Of a stretch of 26,201 bases of DNA, positions 1-8,332 are shown piece after piece. Below the pieces are notes generated by a model. That model searched no databases. It was not told the origin of the DNA and saw only the letters and a program-made list of their open reading frames with translations. The number at the start of each line of letters is the position of its first letter. Position 1 is the stretch's first letter. Both the position numbers and the translations under genes were made by a program. This DNA comes from UMGS1696 sp963643035 (lineage in GTDB: Bacteria; Bacillota; Clostridia; Oscillospirales; CAG-272), in contig CAVIKO010000155.1 in the NCBI GenBank assembly GCA_963643035.1, forward strand, positions 1 to 26,201. The letters run 5' to 3'.

Positions 1-125
1 GGGCTTTGCAGCCCCCTCGCCGACTTCCCGGCGCAAAACTTCATTTTTCCAGATATAATTTTGCGAAAAACTATTGACAGGACCTTGACAGGACACGATC
101 CTTGGCACGGACGCTTTTCGTTTGC
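1..125. other. Left-edge noncoding stretch with small hairpins and an 11-bp tandem repeat
   Basis: No convincing gene is visible. Positions 1-14 form a small hairpin (GGGCT and AGCCC arms around TTGC), and 20-35 form another (CGCCG and CGGCG arms). The 10-mer TTGACAGGAC occurs at 74-83 and again at 85-94, an 11-bp period close to one helical turn. TTGACA resembles a sigma-A -35 box, but no good -10 box follows at 16-18 bp on the plus strand. A short minus-strand open frame from the ATG at 44 runs off the window edge and has no Shine-Dalgarno site. Confidence 0.35.
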
Positions 126-173
126 AACCAACACGGCGCCTCCGGGAATATTCCCGGAGGCGCCGTGTTGGTT
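126..173 (-). terminator. Perfect 48-nt palindrome, probable (bidirectional) terminator of the InlB lipoprotein gene
   Basis: Two 24-nt arms pair without a mismatch, centred between 149 and 150, with a GC-rich core. The structure starts 21 nt past the stop codon of the 195-5276 gene. The better T-run (172-176) is on the plus strand. The minus-strand transcript ends in UUGGUUGC, a weak U-tract. It could therefore end transcription both ways, or mainly serve a rightward gene from outside the window. The self-complementarity is seen directly; the terminator role is inferred. Confidence 0.7.
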
Positions 174-194
174 TTTCATCGGATTTCCGATGAT

Positions 195-3100
195 TCAGGC
201 TTCCTCTTTCGCGTTTGCTTCCGCAATCACGGTCGCAACGCCGTCGGTCACCTTAACCGTGTAGGTATAGTCGTTGGTTGCCTTGAGGATGTAAACACCG
301 GTTTCGGCATCATACGTGCACTCCGCAATCAGAATGGAGTTGTATGCCGGCTTGCCGTCCACATCCTTGGAGGCTCTCTGTGCCATCAGGAGAACCTTGT
401 TCCCGGGGAGAATATCCACATAGTAACCGGCATCCGCCGTATAAACCGTGGTTGCCTCGGTCTTTGTGATCGTTGCGCTCTCGTATACGGGAAGCGGCTG
501 ATTCTCTTTCTTGTCTTCTCCGCCGATGATCTCGGAACTCTTTTCCCTCAGATCCAGCTGATAGTATGCGGTGGACGTAACCTTTCCGTTCTCATCCTTC
601 TCCCGAACAACATAGTACAGCTTGCCGTCATTGAGCATGACGTTGTCGGCAGTCAAAGCCTCCCCGTCCTTGGAAAGTCCGAAGGAGAAGTACGCACCGG
701 AGGAAATGTTCATATCCGACGCGACGACCCGGTTAACCGTTACCTGATAGCCGTCGTTTGCCTCCACCGTCTCCTCACGGAGCAGAGCATAAACGCTGTA
801 GCCGTATGTCTGGAAGACAGAGAATGCACGGCGGGTAAGGATGACGGAATACGTGTAGTTGTCCTTTCCCTTGAAGGTTGCGTGGTAATAGTTGTTGCCG
901 AGCGAAACCAGTTCTGCATGATCCACCTCGGTTATCATCGTTCCGTCGCTCTCCAGATACTTGGAGTTTGCCCCGAAGGTTGCGTTGAGATAGCTGGAAG
1001 TTGCCTTTCCGTCCTCACCGTACTCGGTGCAGAGCGTGACGGTTCCGTAGGTGTTGGGGAACTGACTTGCGGCACTGGAGCCCATCATCTGGTAGATGTA
1101 GTAGAGGTAGTACAGGTAGTTGTACGAAGGCATGGTCATCACATAGGACAGACCCGTGACCGCATAGGTGCTCTCCGAGCTGCTTCCAATGCCTGTTCCC
1201 TGGTAGCTGATGGTAATGTCAAAGCGGAAATAACCGATGGTCAAGTAGGTTTCCGTTTTTCCGTCCGTTACCTTTCTGACAACAGTGCAGGAGTAGTTCT
1301 TTCCGTTGATGACAACGGTTCCCGAAACGGAGAATTCGTCACTGCCGGAAGGAGCGAAGGTCAGCTTTTCGATCGGTGCGTAAAGCTCGGTTTTGGAATC
1401 CACCAGTACAGGGTACAGCCCCTTGGTTTCTTCCTCGCGGACAAAGCTGATGGCAAATCCATCGTTCTTGTAGTAGGTTTTGTCGTTGTACTCCTTGATG
1501 TCCGAGAGCTTTCCGAAGTTCTCCTCGATGTAACCGTACCGGTTCTTGTCCGCAGCGGTTTCGTCCAGATGGAAGAGCGTTACGTTGTCATCATCATCTA
1601 TTGTATAGTAGTATCTGACGCTGTTGTTGAAAATCGCAAATCCGTACTTGGAGAACAGGAGAGATTCCAACTCCTTTGTGTAATACGCGATGGACGTATA
1701 GGAGCGCGGGGTTGCGGTTCCCTTTTCCGCATCGTAGACATAGATGAATGCATCTGTTGCGGCATCGTTGACGTAGTAGAGCAGCGACTCGGTGATCAGC
1801 GAATAGGTTCCGGTCTCCTTCTGTCCGTCCATGAGGTACTTGGTGGCGGTTCCGTCGCTGTTCAGCAGGAGTACCGACCAGTCATCCTCATTGACATAGG
1901 TGTGAACGACCTCCTCGTGAAGCACGTGGAATGCATTGTAGGAATTGCTTCCGATCTTCATGGAACCGACCTTGCAGTTGAGTGTATACTCGGTGGAACC
2001 GTCCTTGTAGGTCAGAAGGATGTAGCCGTCCTTCAGCGTGTAGGTTGCGTTTTCATCAATGTTGATGGTTTTGGGATCGGTTCCGGTTTCGCCCGATTCC
2101 ATCCGGAATATGGTCGCACCGCCAAGACCGTCCAGCGTTGCATAAATGCCCTCGAACACCTGGTTGTCCGCAATCAGATAGGTCTTTCCGTACTCTTCGC
2201 TCCGCAGACAGCAGGTGCCGTACTTCACGAGGAAGTTATAGGTTCCTTCCGACGTGGAAATCTGCACGTTGTCGCCGTTCTTCTGATACAAACCGACAAT
2301 CTCTCTGCCGTCATCGTCGGTATAGGTTGCGGCAAAGCCAAATCCGTCCAGCTTCAGAATTCCGTTCTTGGTGTTTGCAGAAGCGAAGTTCCCCTCGTAT
2401 GCCTCGTCATAGAGAAACAGATAATTCTTACCGGACATGGTACGCGCCAATGCCTCAAAGCGGACTGCCGGCTCATCCGTGTATTCCTTCTCCTCTTCGG
2501 AAACGAAGACGTAAATTGGGAAACCGGTAAGAGAGGTTTTGCCGGTTTCGGCAAAGGAGCCCTCGTAGGTCTTGACCGTCCGCGTCTCGCCATCGACCGT
2601 GACAACGTTGTACGTAGCGCCGGTCTTCGGGTTCACAACCAGATACAGCTGGCGGTTGATCGTGCCGTCCTTTTCCACCACATAATAAACCGTTGTGGTC
2701 GTTTTGTACACAACGAAGGACTTAATCACATCGTTCAAATCAAAATACAGCGTCCGGTCTGCGAAGGCAACGGTCGCAAGCCCGTCCTCCACTGAGCAGG
2801 TGCCAAGGGATTTCTTTCCGTCAGCCTCATACAGTGCAAGTCCGGCAACAATCGTCAGCTTTTCACCGTCTTTCCCGGTGTAGGTCATCGTGTTGTCAAC
2901 CGTTTCAACCTCATCCGTATACGTCAGCCAGAAATGGATGCTGTAGGAGGTCGCGGTCGAATCCAGCATCAGGATGCAGGATTTCAGCTTGGAGAAATCA
3001 ATCGGTGTGTTGAATACCTCCACACCCTCCGGCAGCTTGATGTGATCGGTCAGGGTAAAGGTGTAGGTGTCGGTTGCGCTGTCGTAGGTCATGGTACCGA

Positions 3101-5276
3101 CCGCAATCTTATGGAACTCCTTACTCTGATTGTAGCCGTACACCGTCACCGTGCTGTAATCCTCGCCGTCAAAGACGAAGAGCGGTGCATAGTAAGTACC
3201 CTTCGCATCCTTATAGTAGTACTCTGTATAGACCGCAGACAGCACCTCCACCGTGGTAACCTGTTCCTTCGTGGTGTCGCCGTCCGGGTCGGTGGGATCC
3301 ACCAGAACATCCTTCGTTGTCACGGTAATCATGAAGTTGTGCAGAACGCCATCCGCATCCGTAAAGGACAGGATAGTTCCGCCTAGAGCAGAGTTCTTTT
3401 CGGAGAAGAAACCGGAAACGGTCTTGCCTCCCTGGGTATAGGTCGCGGTGCGGATTCCGTCCAGCTTCAGAACGGAGCCGTCCGCCAGCGTATAGCTGAC
3501 ATCGACGGAGGCATCGTAGATCATATACCCGAGCTTGCCGTCAATCTCCATCAGACGGAGCACACCCGCTACGGATCCCTCCGAATCCATCAGTGTGATG
3601 GTTCGGTTCTCTGCATCGTAGGTATAGTAGAAGGAAGTGGTCGATCCGCCCTTGTTGTAGGAAGCAACACCTAAGCCGTTGAGCGTCAGATTTCCGACAG
3701 GATTCCCGTCGTCGTCAGCGTTGACCACAATCCGGTTTTCGTTTACCGTAAAGCAGAGAATCTGTCCGAGTGCGGTTTCGCTCTCGTTCCGAACCTGGAA
3801 TGCCAGTCTTTTCTGGCTATCCACCGTGATGTTTCCGAGTACAAAAGTAATCTTCTGCCCCTTCATTTCACCCTCGGTGAAGGTTGCCACCATGTATCCG
3901 TCCTCGTCAAAATAGAACTCACCCTTGGAGTCGGAGGTCGCCGTATCCGATTCATCCTTTTTGACGGAATAGGTGATGCCGTTTGCCCGGTCCAGATAAA
4001 CCTTGATCAGTTCGTTTAGTCCCTTCCCTGCTCCCATCTCATAGAGCGTTGCCGCAACTTCCTCACGGGAAACATCGCAGAACAGGAAGGTCTCGCCATC
4101 GGAGTTCAGTCTGCCCTCCGGGAACTCCATGCTGGCATCCGGGAACAGGATCACGTTCTTGTTCAGGATTCCTTTGAAGTAGACATCCGCACGGCACAGA
4201 TACACCGTATTCTTCTCCATGTTGGATACGTACAAAATGTCGCTTCCGCCGAAGAGATCGGTATATCCCTTACTCCAGACCGCATACAGCGTCACATCGC
4301 CGTCCGCTGTCAACTCCTCGACCTCAGGCGCGGTTCCGTTATAGAGATGTCCGTCCATCAGATGGGAGGAATACTTGACCTCGCCGTCTGCGCTAAGTGC
4401 CCATCCCTCCAGCAAGTACCCGTCCATGTCAAAGGTGACAAGGGGCAGTGCCGTTTTGATGCCGTAAACCAGACGCTCGGTCTTTCTCTGCTCGCCGGAG
4501 CCGTCCGGGTAGTTGGAAACGAAGGTCAGCGAATAGGAATTCCGGTTAAAGTAAAGCCGGAAGACGTTTTTTGCGGCATCGTCCGAAATGACCAGCCTGG
4601 AAACGCTGTCAGCCGTATCTGTTACCGTATATCCTGAGATTTTCTCGGAAGCGGTGAATTCCTCGCCGACATATGCGTAATTCTCTTTCACCTCGGAGGA
4701 TTCCGCATAGCCGTCCAGCGTCTCATTTTGCAGGAACACATGGACATAATACTTGGTTTGATATCTTGCAACCAGCGTCATGTCCGTGCTTCCCATAACG
4801 GCATCTGCACCCAGCTCCTCTCCGGCAAGAAGCCACATACCGAACCGGTAGTTCTCCTTGGTAGGCGTCAACGATGCGAGCCGGTCGGCAAGCTTTTCCC
4901 CTGCCTTCAGTTCCAGCTTGGTGGTGGAAAGCGTGCCTCCGTTGGGATCCAGTGTCAGAGTATACAGCTTTTCCCACTTCGCATAAACCGACAGATCCGC
5001 GTCCGGCTTGACCTCGGTGACCGCGTCTCCGCTGAAGTCCTCCTTCAGATACCAGCCGGAAAAGGTGTACCCGCTCCGGGTGGGGGTCGGAAGCGTGTAG
5101 GACTGGCTCTTTTCAATCTCTTCAATAGTTGCCTCGCTGCCGTCGTTGGCAACCAGCGTCAGCTTGACCTGCTCCCCCAGCGTCGGATTGTCCGGGTTTT
5201 CCCTGCACGCCACCGACATCGCCCCAATGGTAAGAGCCAAAACGCACAGCAACAGAAAAATACGAATCTTTTTCAT
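195..5276 (-). CDS. Large InlB-repeat lipoprotein, 1693 aa
   Basis: Predicted surface lipoprotein. Residues 1-24 are a lipoprotein signal peptide: KKIR, a hydrophobic core, and lipobox SVAC with Cys24. Residues 38-103, 104-174 and 248-337 are InlB B-repeat (Listeria-Bacteroides) modules, with GYTFSGWY and YAKW landmarks; 175-247 is a more divergent, MucBP-like unit. The remaining ~1,350 residues are beta-rich, with Tyr/Thr/Asp-rich motifs and a recurring L(D/N)G-x-G-x-A-x-Y signature, and match no enzyme I recognise. There is no LPXTG motif and no C-terminal membrane segment, so anchoring should be by N-terminal lipid. The ATG is supported by a GAGGAG site (5281-5286) five bases upstream. The gene stands apart from the upstream operon, separated by a hairpin and a MITE-like element; I found no clear promoter of its own. 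Binding or adhesion is plausible but unproven. Confidence 0.9.
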   Translation of the reverse strand: MKKIRIFLLLCVLALTIGAMSVACRENPDNPTLGEQVKLTLVANDGSEATIEEIEKSQSYTLPTPTRSGYTFSGWYLKEDFSGDAVTEVKPDADLSVYAKWEKLYTLTLDPNGGTLSTTKLELKAGEKLADRLASLTPTKENYRFGMWLLAGEELGADAVMGSTDMTLVARYQTKYYVHVFLQNETLDGYAESSEVKENYAYVGEEFTASEKISGYTVTDTADSVSRLVISDDAAKNVFRLYFNRNSYSLTFVSNYPDGSGEQRKTERLVYGIKTALPLVTFDMDGYLLEGWALSADGEVKYSSHLMDGHLYNGTAPEVEELTADGDVTLYAVWSKGYTDLFGGSDILYVSNMEKNTVYLCRADVYFKGILNKNVILFPDASMEFPEGRLNSDGETFLFCDVSREEVAATLYEMGAGKGLNELIKVYLDRANGITYSVKKDESDTATSDSKGEFYFDEDGYMVATFTEGEMKGQKITFVLGNITVDSQKRLAFQVRNESETALGQILCFTVNENRIVVNADDDGNPVGNLTLNGLGVASYNKGGSTTSFYYTYDAENRTITLMDSEGSVAGVLRLMEIDGKLGYMIYDASVDVSYTLADGSVLKLDGIRTATYTQGGKTVSGFFSEKNSALGGTILSFTDADGVLHNFMITVTTKDVLVDPTDPDGDTTKEQVTTVEVLSAVYTEYYYKDAKGTYYAPLFVFDGEDYSTVTVYGYNQSKEFHKIAVGTMTYDSATDTYTFTLTDHIKLPEGVEVFNTPIDFSKLKSCILMLDSTATSYSIHFWLTYTDEVETVDNTMTYTGKDGEKLTIVAGLALYEADGKKSLGTCSVEDGLATVAFADRTLYFDLNDVIKSFVVYKTTTTVYYVVEKDGTINRQLYLVVNPKTGATYNVVTVDGETRTVKTYEGSFAETGKTSLTGFPIYVFVSEEEKEYTDEPAVRFEALARTMSGKNYLFLYDEAYEGNFASANTKNGILKLDGFGFAATYTDDDGREIVGLYQKNGDNVQISTSEGTYNFLVKYGTCCLRSEEYGKTYLIADNQVFEGIYATLDGLGGATIFRMESGETGTDPKTINIDENATYTLKDGYILLTYKDGSTEYTLNCKVGSMKIGSNSYNAFHVLHEEVVHTYVNEDDWSVLLLNSDGTATKYLMDGQKETGTYSLITESLLYYVNDAATDAFIYVYDAEKGTATPRSYTSIAYYTKELESLLFSKYGFAIFNNSVRYYYTIDDDDNVTLFHLDETAADKNRYGYIEENFGKLSDIKEYNDKTYYKNDGFAISFVREEETKGLYPVLVDSKTELYAPIEKLTFAPSGSDEFSVSGTVVINGKNYSCTVVRKVTDGKTETYLTIGYFRFDITISYQGTGIGSSSESTYAVTGLSYVMTMPSYNYLYYLYYIYQMMGSSAASQFPNTYGTVTLCTEYGEDGKATSSYLNATFGANSKYLESDGTMITEVDHAELVSLGNNYYHATFKGKDNYTYSVILTRRAFSVFQTYGYSVYALLREETVEANDGYQVTVNRVVASDMNISSGAYFSFGLSKDGEALTADNVMLNDGKLYYVVREKDENGKVTSTAYYQLDLREKSSEIIGGEDKKENQPLPVYESATITKTEATTVYTADAGYYVDILPGNKVLLMAQRASKDVDGKPAYNSILIAECTYDAETGVYILKATNDYTYTVKVTDGVATVIAEANAKEEA
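2095..3690 (-). repeat. Degenerate LDGxGxATY repeats in the 1693-aa lipoprotein
   Basis: At least four spaced copies of one short signature can be read in the minus-strand protein: LNGLGVASYNKGG (about 3646-3688), LDGIRTATYTQGGKTVSGFF (about 3410-3470), LDGFGFAATYTDDDGRE (about 2297-2357) and LDGLGGATIF (about 2110-2140). Downstream of some copies lies a YDA-x-x-x-T-x-T-x-x-D strand, suggesting a beta-sheet module of roughly 60-100 residues. The spacing is uneven, so either copies have decayed or the signature marks only part of each module. Confidence 0.55.
4266..5165 (-). repeat. InlB-type repeat block (four units) of the 1693-aa lipoprotein
   Basis: Four consecutive ~65-90-residue units at residues 38-337. 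Three carry the InlB/Flg_new hallmarks: a beta strand (LTLVAND, LTLDPNGG, LTFVSNY), a GY-x-x-x-GW turn or a degenerate form of it, and a closing YAKW, VARY or YAVW strand. The third unit (175-247) is the most divergent and starts YYVHVFLQNE, closer to a MucBP-type strand. Such modules are usually short extracellular spacers or binding domains. Confidence 0.8.
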
Positions 5277-5320
5277 GGCACTCCTCTTTGCTTTTTACGA
5301 AAATCCTTTGTTTGCACATT

Positions 5321-5488
5321 TAAGGCTTCACCGCACAATCCGCGCATGGCACACTTGCTTGCGTCTTTTCCGTCATACTTCACCAAAACCCCTGGCTGTA
5401 GCGCCACTACAGCCTGCGGCTTTTTGTATCGTCTGACGAAAAATCCGACTGCGCAATTGCACCATCGGAATTGCGCGGTGAAGCCTTA
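5321..5488. mobile_element. MITE-like element (~164 bp) with terminal inverted repeats and TA flanks
   Basis: The left end (from 5323) reads AGGCTTCACCGC and the right end (to 5486) reads GCGGTGAAGCCT. The pairing extends inward to about 20 bp with one mismatch. Both ends are flanked by TA (5321-5322 and 5487-5488), the target duplication typical of IS630/Tc1-mariner elements. Inside lie two perfect 8-bp hairpins: 5394-5401 with 5407-5414, and 5451-5458 with 5469-5476. There is no transposase gene. It sits between the LRR-lipoprotein hairpin and the InlB lipoprotein gene. The repeats and TA are seen; the MITE label is inferred, since only one copy is in view. A minus-strand 18-codon frame (MTEKTQ...CAVKP) ends in the left terminal repeat and is probably chance. 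Confidence 0.6.
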
Positions 5489-5511
5489 ATTTGTCACATG
5501 TTTACGAACGT

Positions 5512-5553
5512 AAGATCCGGATACGGTGCCAAACCGCACCGCCCGGATCTTTT
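5512..5553 (-). terminator. Hairpin after the LRR lipoprotein gene; probable operon terminator
   Basis: A 9-bp outer stem, AAGATCCGG (5512-5520) with CCGGATCTT (5543-5551), encloses a perfect 6-bp inner stem, CGGTGC (5524-5529) with GCACCG (5536-5541). It begins one base past the stop codon of the 5555-8332 gene. The longer T-run (5550-5553) is on the plus strand, while the minus-strand tail is only UU then ACG. It may therefore act both ways or attenuate rather than fully stop the operon transcript. Confidence 0.65.
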
Positions 5554-5554
5554 G

Positions 5555-8332
5555 TCATTCCTCCCGAATCCAGACCGCAGTCAAAAGCGTTCCCGCCGGC
5601 ATTCCGGAAATCTGCCCGGTTGTGATCTGCGTTCCGTCCTCACGGCTCCAGCCCGCAAAGGTATAGCCCACGCGCATGGGATCCGCAATCGGCGTGATCT
5701 CATCGGACAGATAGGTTCCGTTCTTCACCGTTCCCTCTCCGGTTGTAAGGGATGCCGCATAGCCTCCCTCATCGGCAAGCCGGACGCCGGATACCACCGG
5801 TCGGTTTGAGGAATTCCAACGCCGATTCCATTCCGAGGTGTCCGCGCCCTCCTCAATATAGAAGGTTGCGTTGCTGCAGCCGTAGAATGCGTTTCCGGCG
5901 ACCGTTGCAACCTCCTTCGGAATGACCAGCGCGGTAAGCGAATTCAGTCCTTTGAACGCATACTTTCCGATTTGTTTCAGCGTTCCGGGCAGAGCCAGCG
6001 ATCCGATTCCGCTGTCGTTGTAAAACGCAAAGTCTCCGATCCGCTCCAGCGAATTTCCGAGCGTCAGCGTTGCCAGGGACGCGCACTTGTAAAACGCGCT
6101 GGTTCCGACGGTTCTGAGCGAATCAGGAAGTGCAACCTCCGACAGTCCCGCGCATTTGTAAAACGCTTTATCCCCGATTGAGGTCACGCCCGAACCGAGT
6201 TTCAGCGTAACGAGTGCAGAACAATTCGCAAATGCATGCTCCGGAACTTCCGTCACGGTATCCGGAAGCTCGACCGCTGTCAGTGCAGAGCAGTTTTTGA
6301 AAGAATATCTGCCAAGTTCGGTCAGATTTTCGCCGAATGTAACCGTTTCCAGATTGGAACAGCCGTAGAAGGCAAAGTCTCCGACGGAGGCAAACACGGC
6401 AGATTCGGAAAAGTCCAGCGTCTTTAGATTGGAACAGCCGTAGAATGCCGATCTGCAGACGGACCGCAACATGGTCGGGACGGAAATACGGAACAGAGAT
6501 TTGCACTTATAAAAGGTATACGCCTCAACGGTCTCCAGCCTTGGGTTCAAACTGACGGTCTCCAGTGCAGTGCATTCATAGAAAGCTGCCGTACCGATGT
6601 AAGCACATTTGCTCAGATTCTTCAAAGAGGTCAGCGTTCCGCATTGGAAAAATGCATTGTCCGCGATACCGACAACACTGTCCTTCAGCTCCGCCGCGCC
6701 GAGTTTGGCGCTCTCCGCAAAGCCGACGACCCAGTTTCCGGCATAAATGATATTGTTCTCCGGCTTTCCCCACAGCATCGTCTGCATGAAAGCATACGCG
6801 CCGATGCGTTTGACCGACTGCGGGATGATGCTGTTGCCGTCCAACGAGTTATTGTCCAGCGTGGAGCAACCGTAAAATGCGTATGCACCGATTTCCTGAA
6901 GCGACTGGTTCAGCAACAGCACATAAAGCCCGGTACAATTGGCGAACGCGCCTTCCTGAAGCACCTCCAGATTTTTGCCGGCTTCAAAGCGAACCAACGT
7001 TTCGATGCCCGAGAAGGCATACTGTCCGACAATCCGAACGGAGTCCGGCAATTGCACCGCCTCCAGAATCGGCGCCTTATTGAAGCAGTTGTCAATGATC
7101 CCGACCGTCCCCTGCTTCAGATCCAGCTTGGTAACGGTCTTATGAAGCTCCTGATTCTTGACCGCAACCAGCCAGCTGTCCACATAAACATAGTCGGTTT
7201 CTTCATCAACATAAAGCTTGGTTGCGTTGAATGCATACGCCCCGACATGACGAACCGTCAAGGGAATATTCACCCGTTCCAGCGCCTCGCAGCGATAGAA
7301 ACAGCGGGCACCGATATCCGTCACCGTTTCGGGAAGGGTGATCTCCTGCAGGGACGGGTTTACCGCAAAGCAGGATTCGCCAAGCGTTTCCAGCGCGCTC
7401 CCCTCGACGAACGTCACCTTCTGAAGCTTCGGAAGGTCATAGAAAGCGGATTCCCCGATGGAAACGACGCCCTTCCCGATGATAACCTCCGCCAGTTCAG
7501 CGGCAGTCGTAAACGCATTCTCGTCAATGGTCTTCACGCTGTCCGGAATCCGGACTGCGGTCAGTGCGGCGCCGTTGAAAGCGCTTTCTCCGATACTCAG
7601 GATGTTCTCACCGAGGGAAATCTCCGAAAGGGAACGGCAGTATGCAAAGCAATACGCCGGTATGGAAGAAGCTCCCGCCGGAATATTGACCTTTTTCAAT
7701 TCCCGGCATCCCTGAAAAGCGGAGTCTCCGATGGAGGTGACGCCGTCCGGAATGGTAACCGACTCCAGCACCGCGCAGTTGTAAAATGCATTTTCCGCAA
7801 TGGTACGAATGTTTTCGCCCAGGATAATTTCCTTCACATTCCGGTTTCCCTTGAAGGCGCTCTCGCCGACCTCGGTTACCGGCTTCCCGCGGTACGTGGC
7901 TTCAATTGTCACGGTTCCGGAAGCGCTTCCGCTCCGTTTGATCCGGTATTCGGTGTTGCCGTTGAACAGCTCATACACACAGCCGGTCTCATAGTCTCTG
8001 TGAAAATACAGCGCCTCGGACCACACGGAAGTCTGGTCGTTCTGCGCACCGCCAGTTGCCCTGACGCGGATTTCATAGTCTCCGACCTCCAGATCCGAAA
8101 GAGAATAGGAGGTTTTTCGCGTGGTTTTGCTGAGAACCGCTTCCCCGCTCTCATTTTTCACTTCCACGAGATAAGAGCGCGCAGACTCCACGGTACCCCA
8201 TGAAAGCTGATTGTCGATGTCAATTTCCAGTGACTGCGGGGGTTCCAGCCCGGCTGACGTCCCGCAGGACGTCAGAATCAAAAGCAGGAGGAACGCCGCA
8301 ACCGGAAAGAGCCATTTCAGAAATCTTTTCAC
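5555..8332 (-). CDS. BspA-like LRR lipoprotein with FN3-like and InlB modules, 925 aa, last gene of the MoxR/VWA operon
   Basis: Predicted surface lipoprotein. The signal peptide ends in lipobox LTSC with Cys23. An FN3-like domain follows (about 30-115; SLEIDIDNQLSWG and YEIRVRATG strands), then LRR_5/BspA-type repeats (about 120-845; recurring IG-x-x-AFYGC-x-x-L-x-x-V-x-(I/L)P), then a C-terminal InlB-like unit (GYTFAGWSREDG, LLTAVW). Two repeats carry plainer inserts, VYVDSWLVAV and IIYAGNWVVGF. The start is GTG. It overlaps the stop of the preceding VWA gene in GTGA, and a strong GGAGGG site lies eight bases upstream within that gene. Translation is therefore probably coupled to the VWA protein. 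BspA-family LRR proteins are often adhesins, so this is a candidate surface partner or client of the operon's machine; that role is inference. Confidence 0.92.
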   Translation of the reverse strand: MKRFLKWLFPVAAFLLLLILTSCGTSAGLEPPQSLEIDIDNQLSWGTVESARSYLVEVKNESGEAVLSKTTRKTSYSLSDLEVGDYEIRVRATGGAQNDQTSVWSEALYFHRDYETGCVYELFNGNTEYRIKRSGSASGTVTIEATYRGKPVTEVGESAFKGNRNVKEIILGENIRTIAENAFYNCAVLESVTIPDGVTSIGDSAFQGCRELKKVNIPAGASSIPAYCFAYCRSLSEISLGENILSIGESAFNGAALTAVRIPDSVKTIDENAFTTAAELAEVIIGKGVVSIGESAFYDLPKLQKVTFVEGSALETLGESCFAVNPSLQEITLPETVTDIGARCFYRCEALERVNIPLTVRHVGAYAFNATKLYVDEETDYVYVDSWLVAVKNQELHKTVTKLDLKQGTVGIIDNCFNKAPILEAVQLPDSVRIVGQYAFSGIETLVRFEAGKNLEVLQEGAFANCTGLYVLLLNQSLQEIGAYAFYGCSTLDNNSLDGNSIIPQSVKRIGAYAFMQTMLWGKPENNIIYAGNWVVGFAESAKLGAAELKDSVVGIADNAFFQCGTLTSLKNLSKCAYIGTAAFYECTALETVSLNPRLETVEAYTFYKCKSLFRISVPTMLRSVCRSAFYGCSNLKTLDFSESAVFASVGDFAFYGCSNLETVTFGENLTELGRYSFKNCSALTAVELPDTVTEVPEHAFANCSALVTLKLGSGVTSIGDKAFYKCAGLSEVALPDSLRTVGTSAFYKCASLATLTLGNSLERIGDFAFYNDSGIGSLALPGTLKQIGKYAFKGLNSLTALVIPKEVATVAGNAFYGCSNATFYIEEGADTSEWNRRWNSSNRPVVSGVRLADEGGYAASLTTGEGTVKNGTYLSDEITPIADPMRVGYTFAGWSREDGTQITTGQISGMPAGTLLTAVWIREE
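5797..7972 (-). repeat. LRR_5 (BspA-like) repeat array in the 925-aa lipoprotein
   Basis: The protein repeats a ~23-residue pattern, for example AFYGCSNLETVTFGENLTEL and AFANCSALVTLKLGSGVTSI, across about 725 residues. AFYGC/AFYKC corners and LP-x-(S/T)-(L/V) strands recur throughout. This is the LRR_5/BspA class rather than the classical LxxLxLxxN class. The matching plus strand stays open for long stretches because of the repeated codon pattern, but this is a shadow. Confidence 0.9.

Noticed and set aside
1..44. Minus-strand frame from ATG 44 leaving the window, with a weak CTGTCA/TATATC promoter-like pair to its right
   Set aside because: No Shine-Dalgarno site, only 44 bases in view, and the -35 box matches only four of six positions. 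It cannot be supported.
102..2795. An 897-codon plus-strand open frame opposite the InlB lipoprotein
   Set aside because: Shadow of the minus-strand gene. It starts next to the 126-173 palindrome, crosses it, and shows no domain or ribosome site.
5323..5380. 18-codon minus-strand frame (MTEKTQ...CAVKP) within the MITE-like element
   Set aside because: No ribosome site, and it ends in the terminal repeat, so a chance frame is more likely than a peptide gene.
6644..8203. A 519-codon plus-strand open frame opposite the 925-aa LRR gene
   Set aside because: Codon-pattern shadow of the LRR repeats; the coding evidence (lipobox, LRR_5) is on the minus strand.
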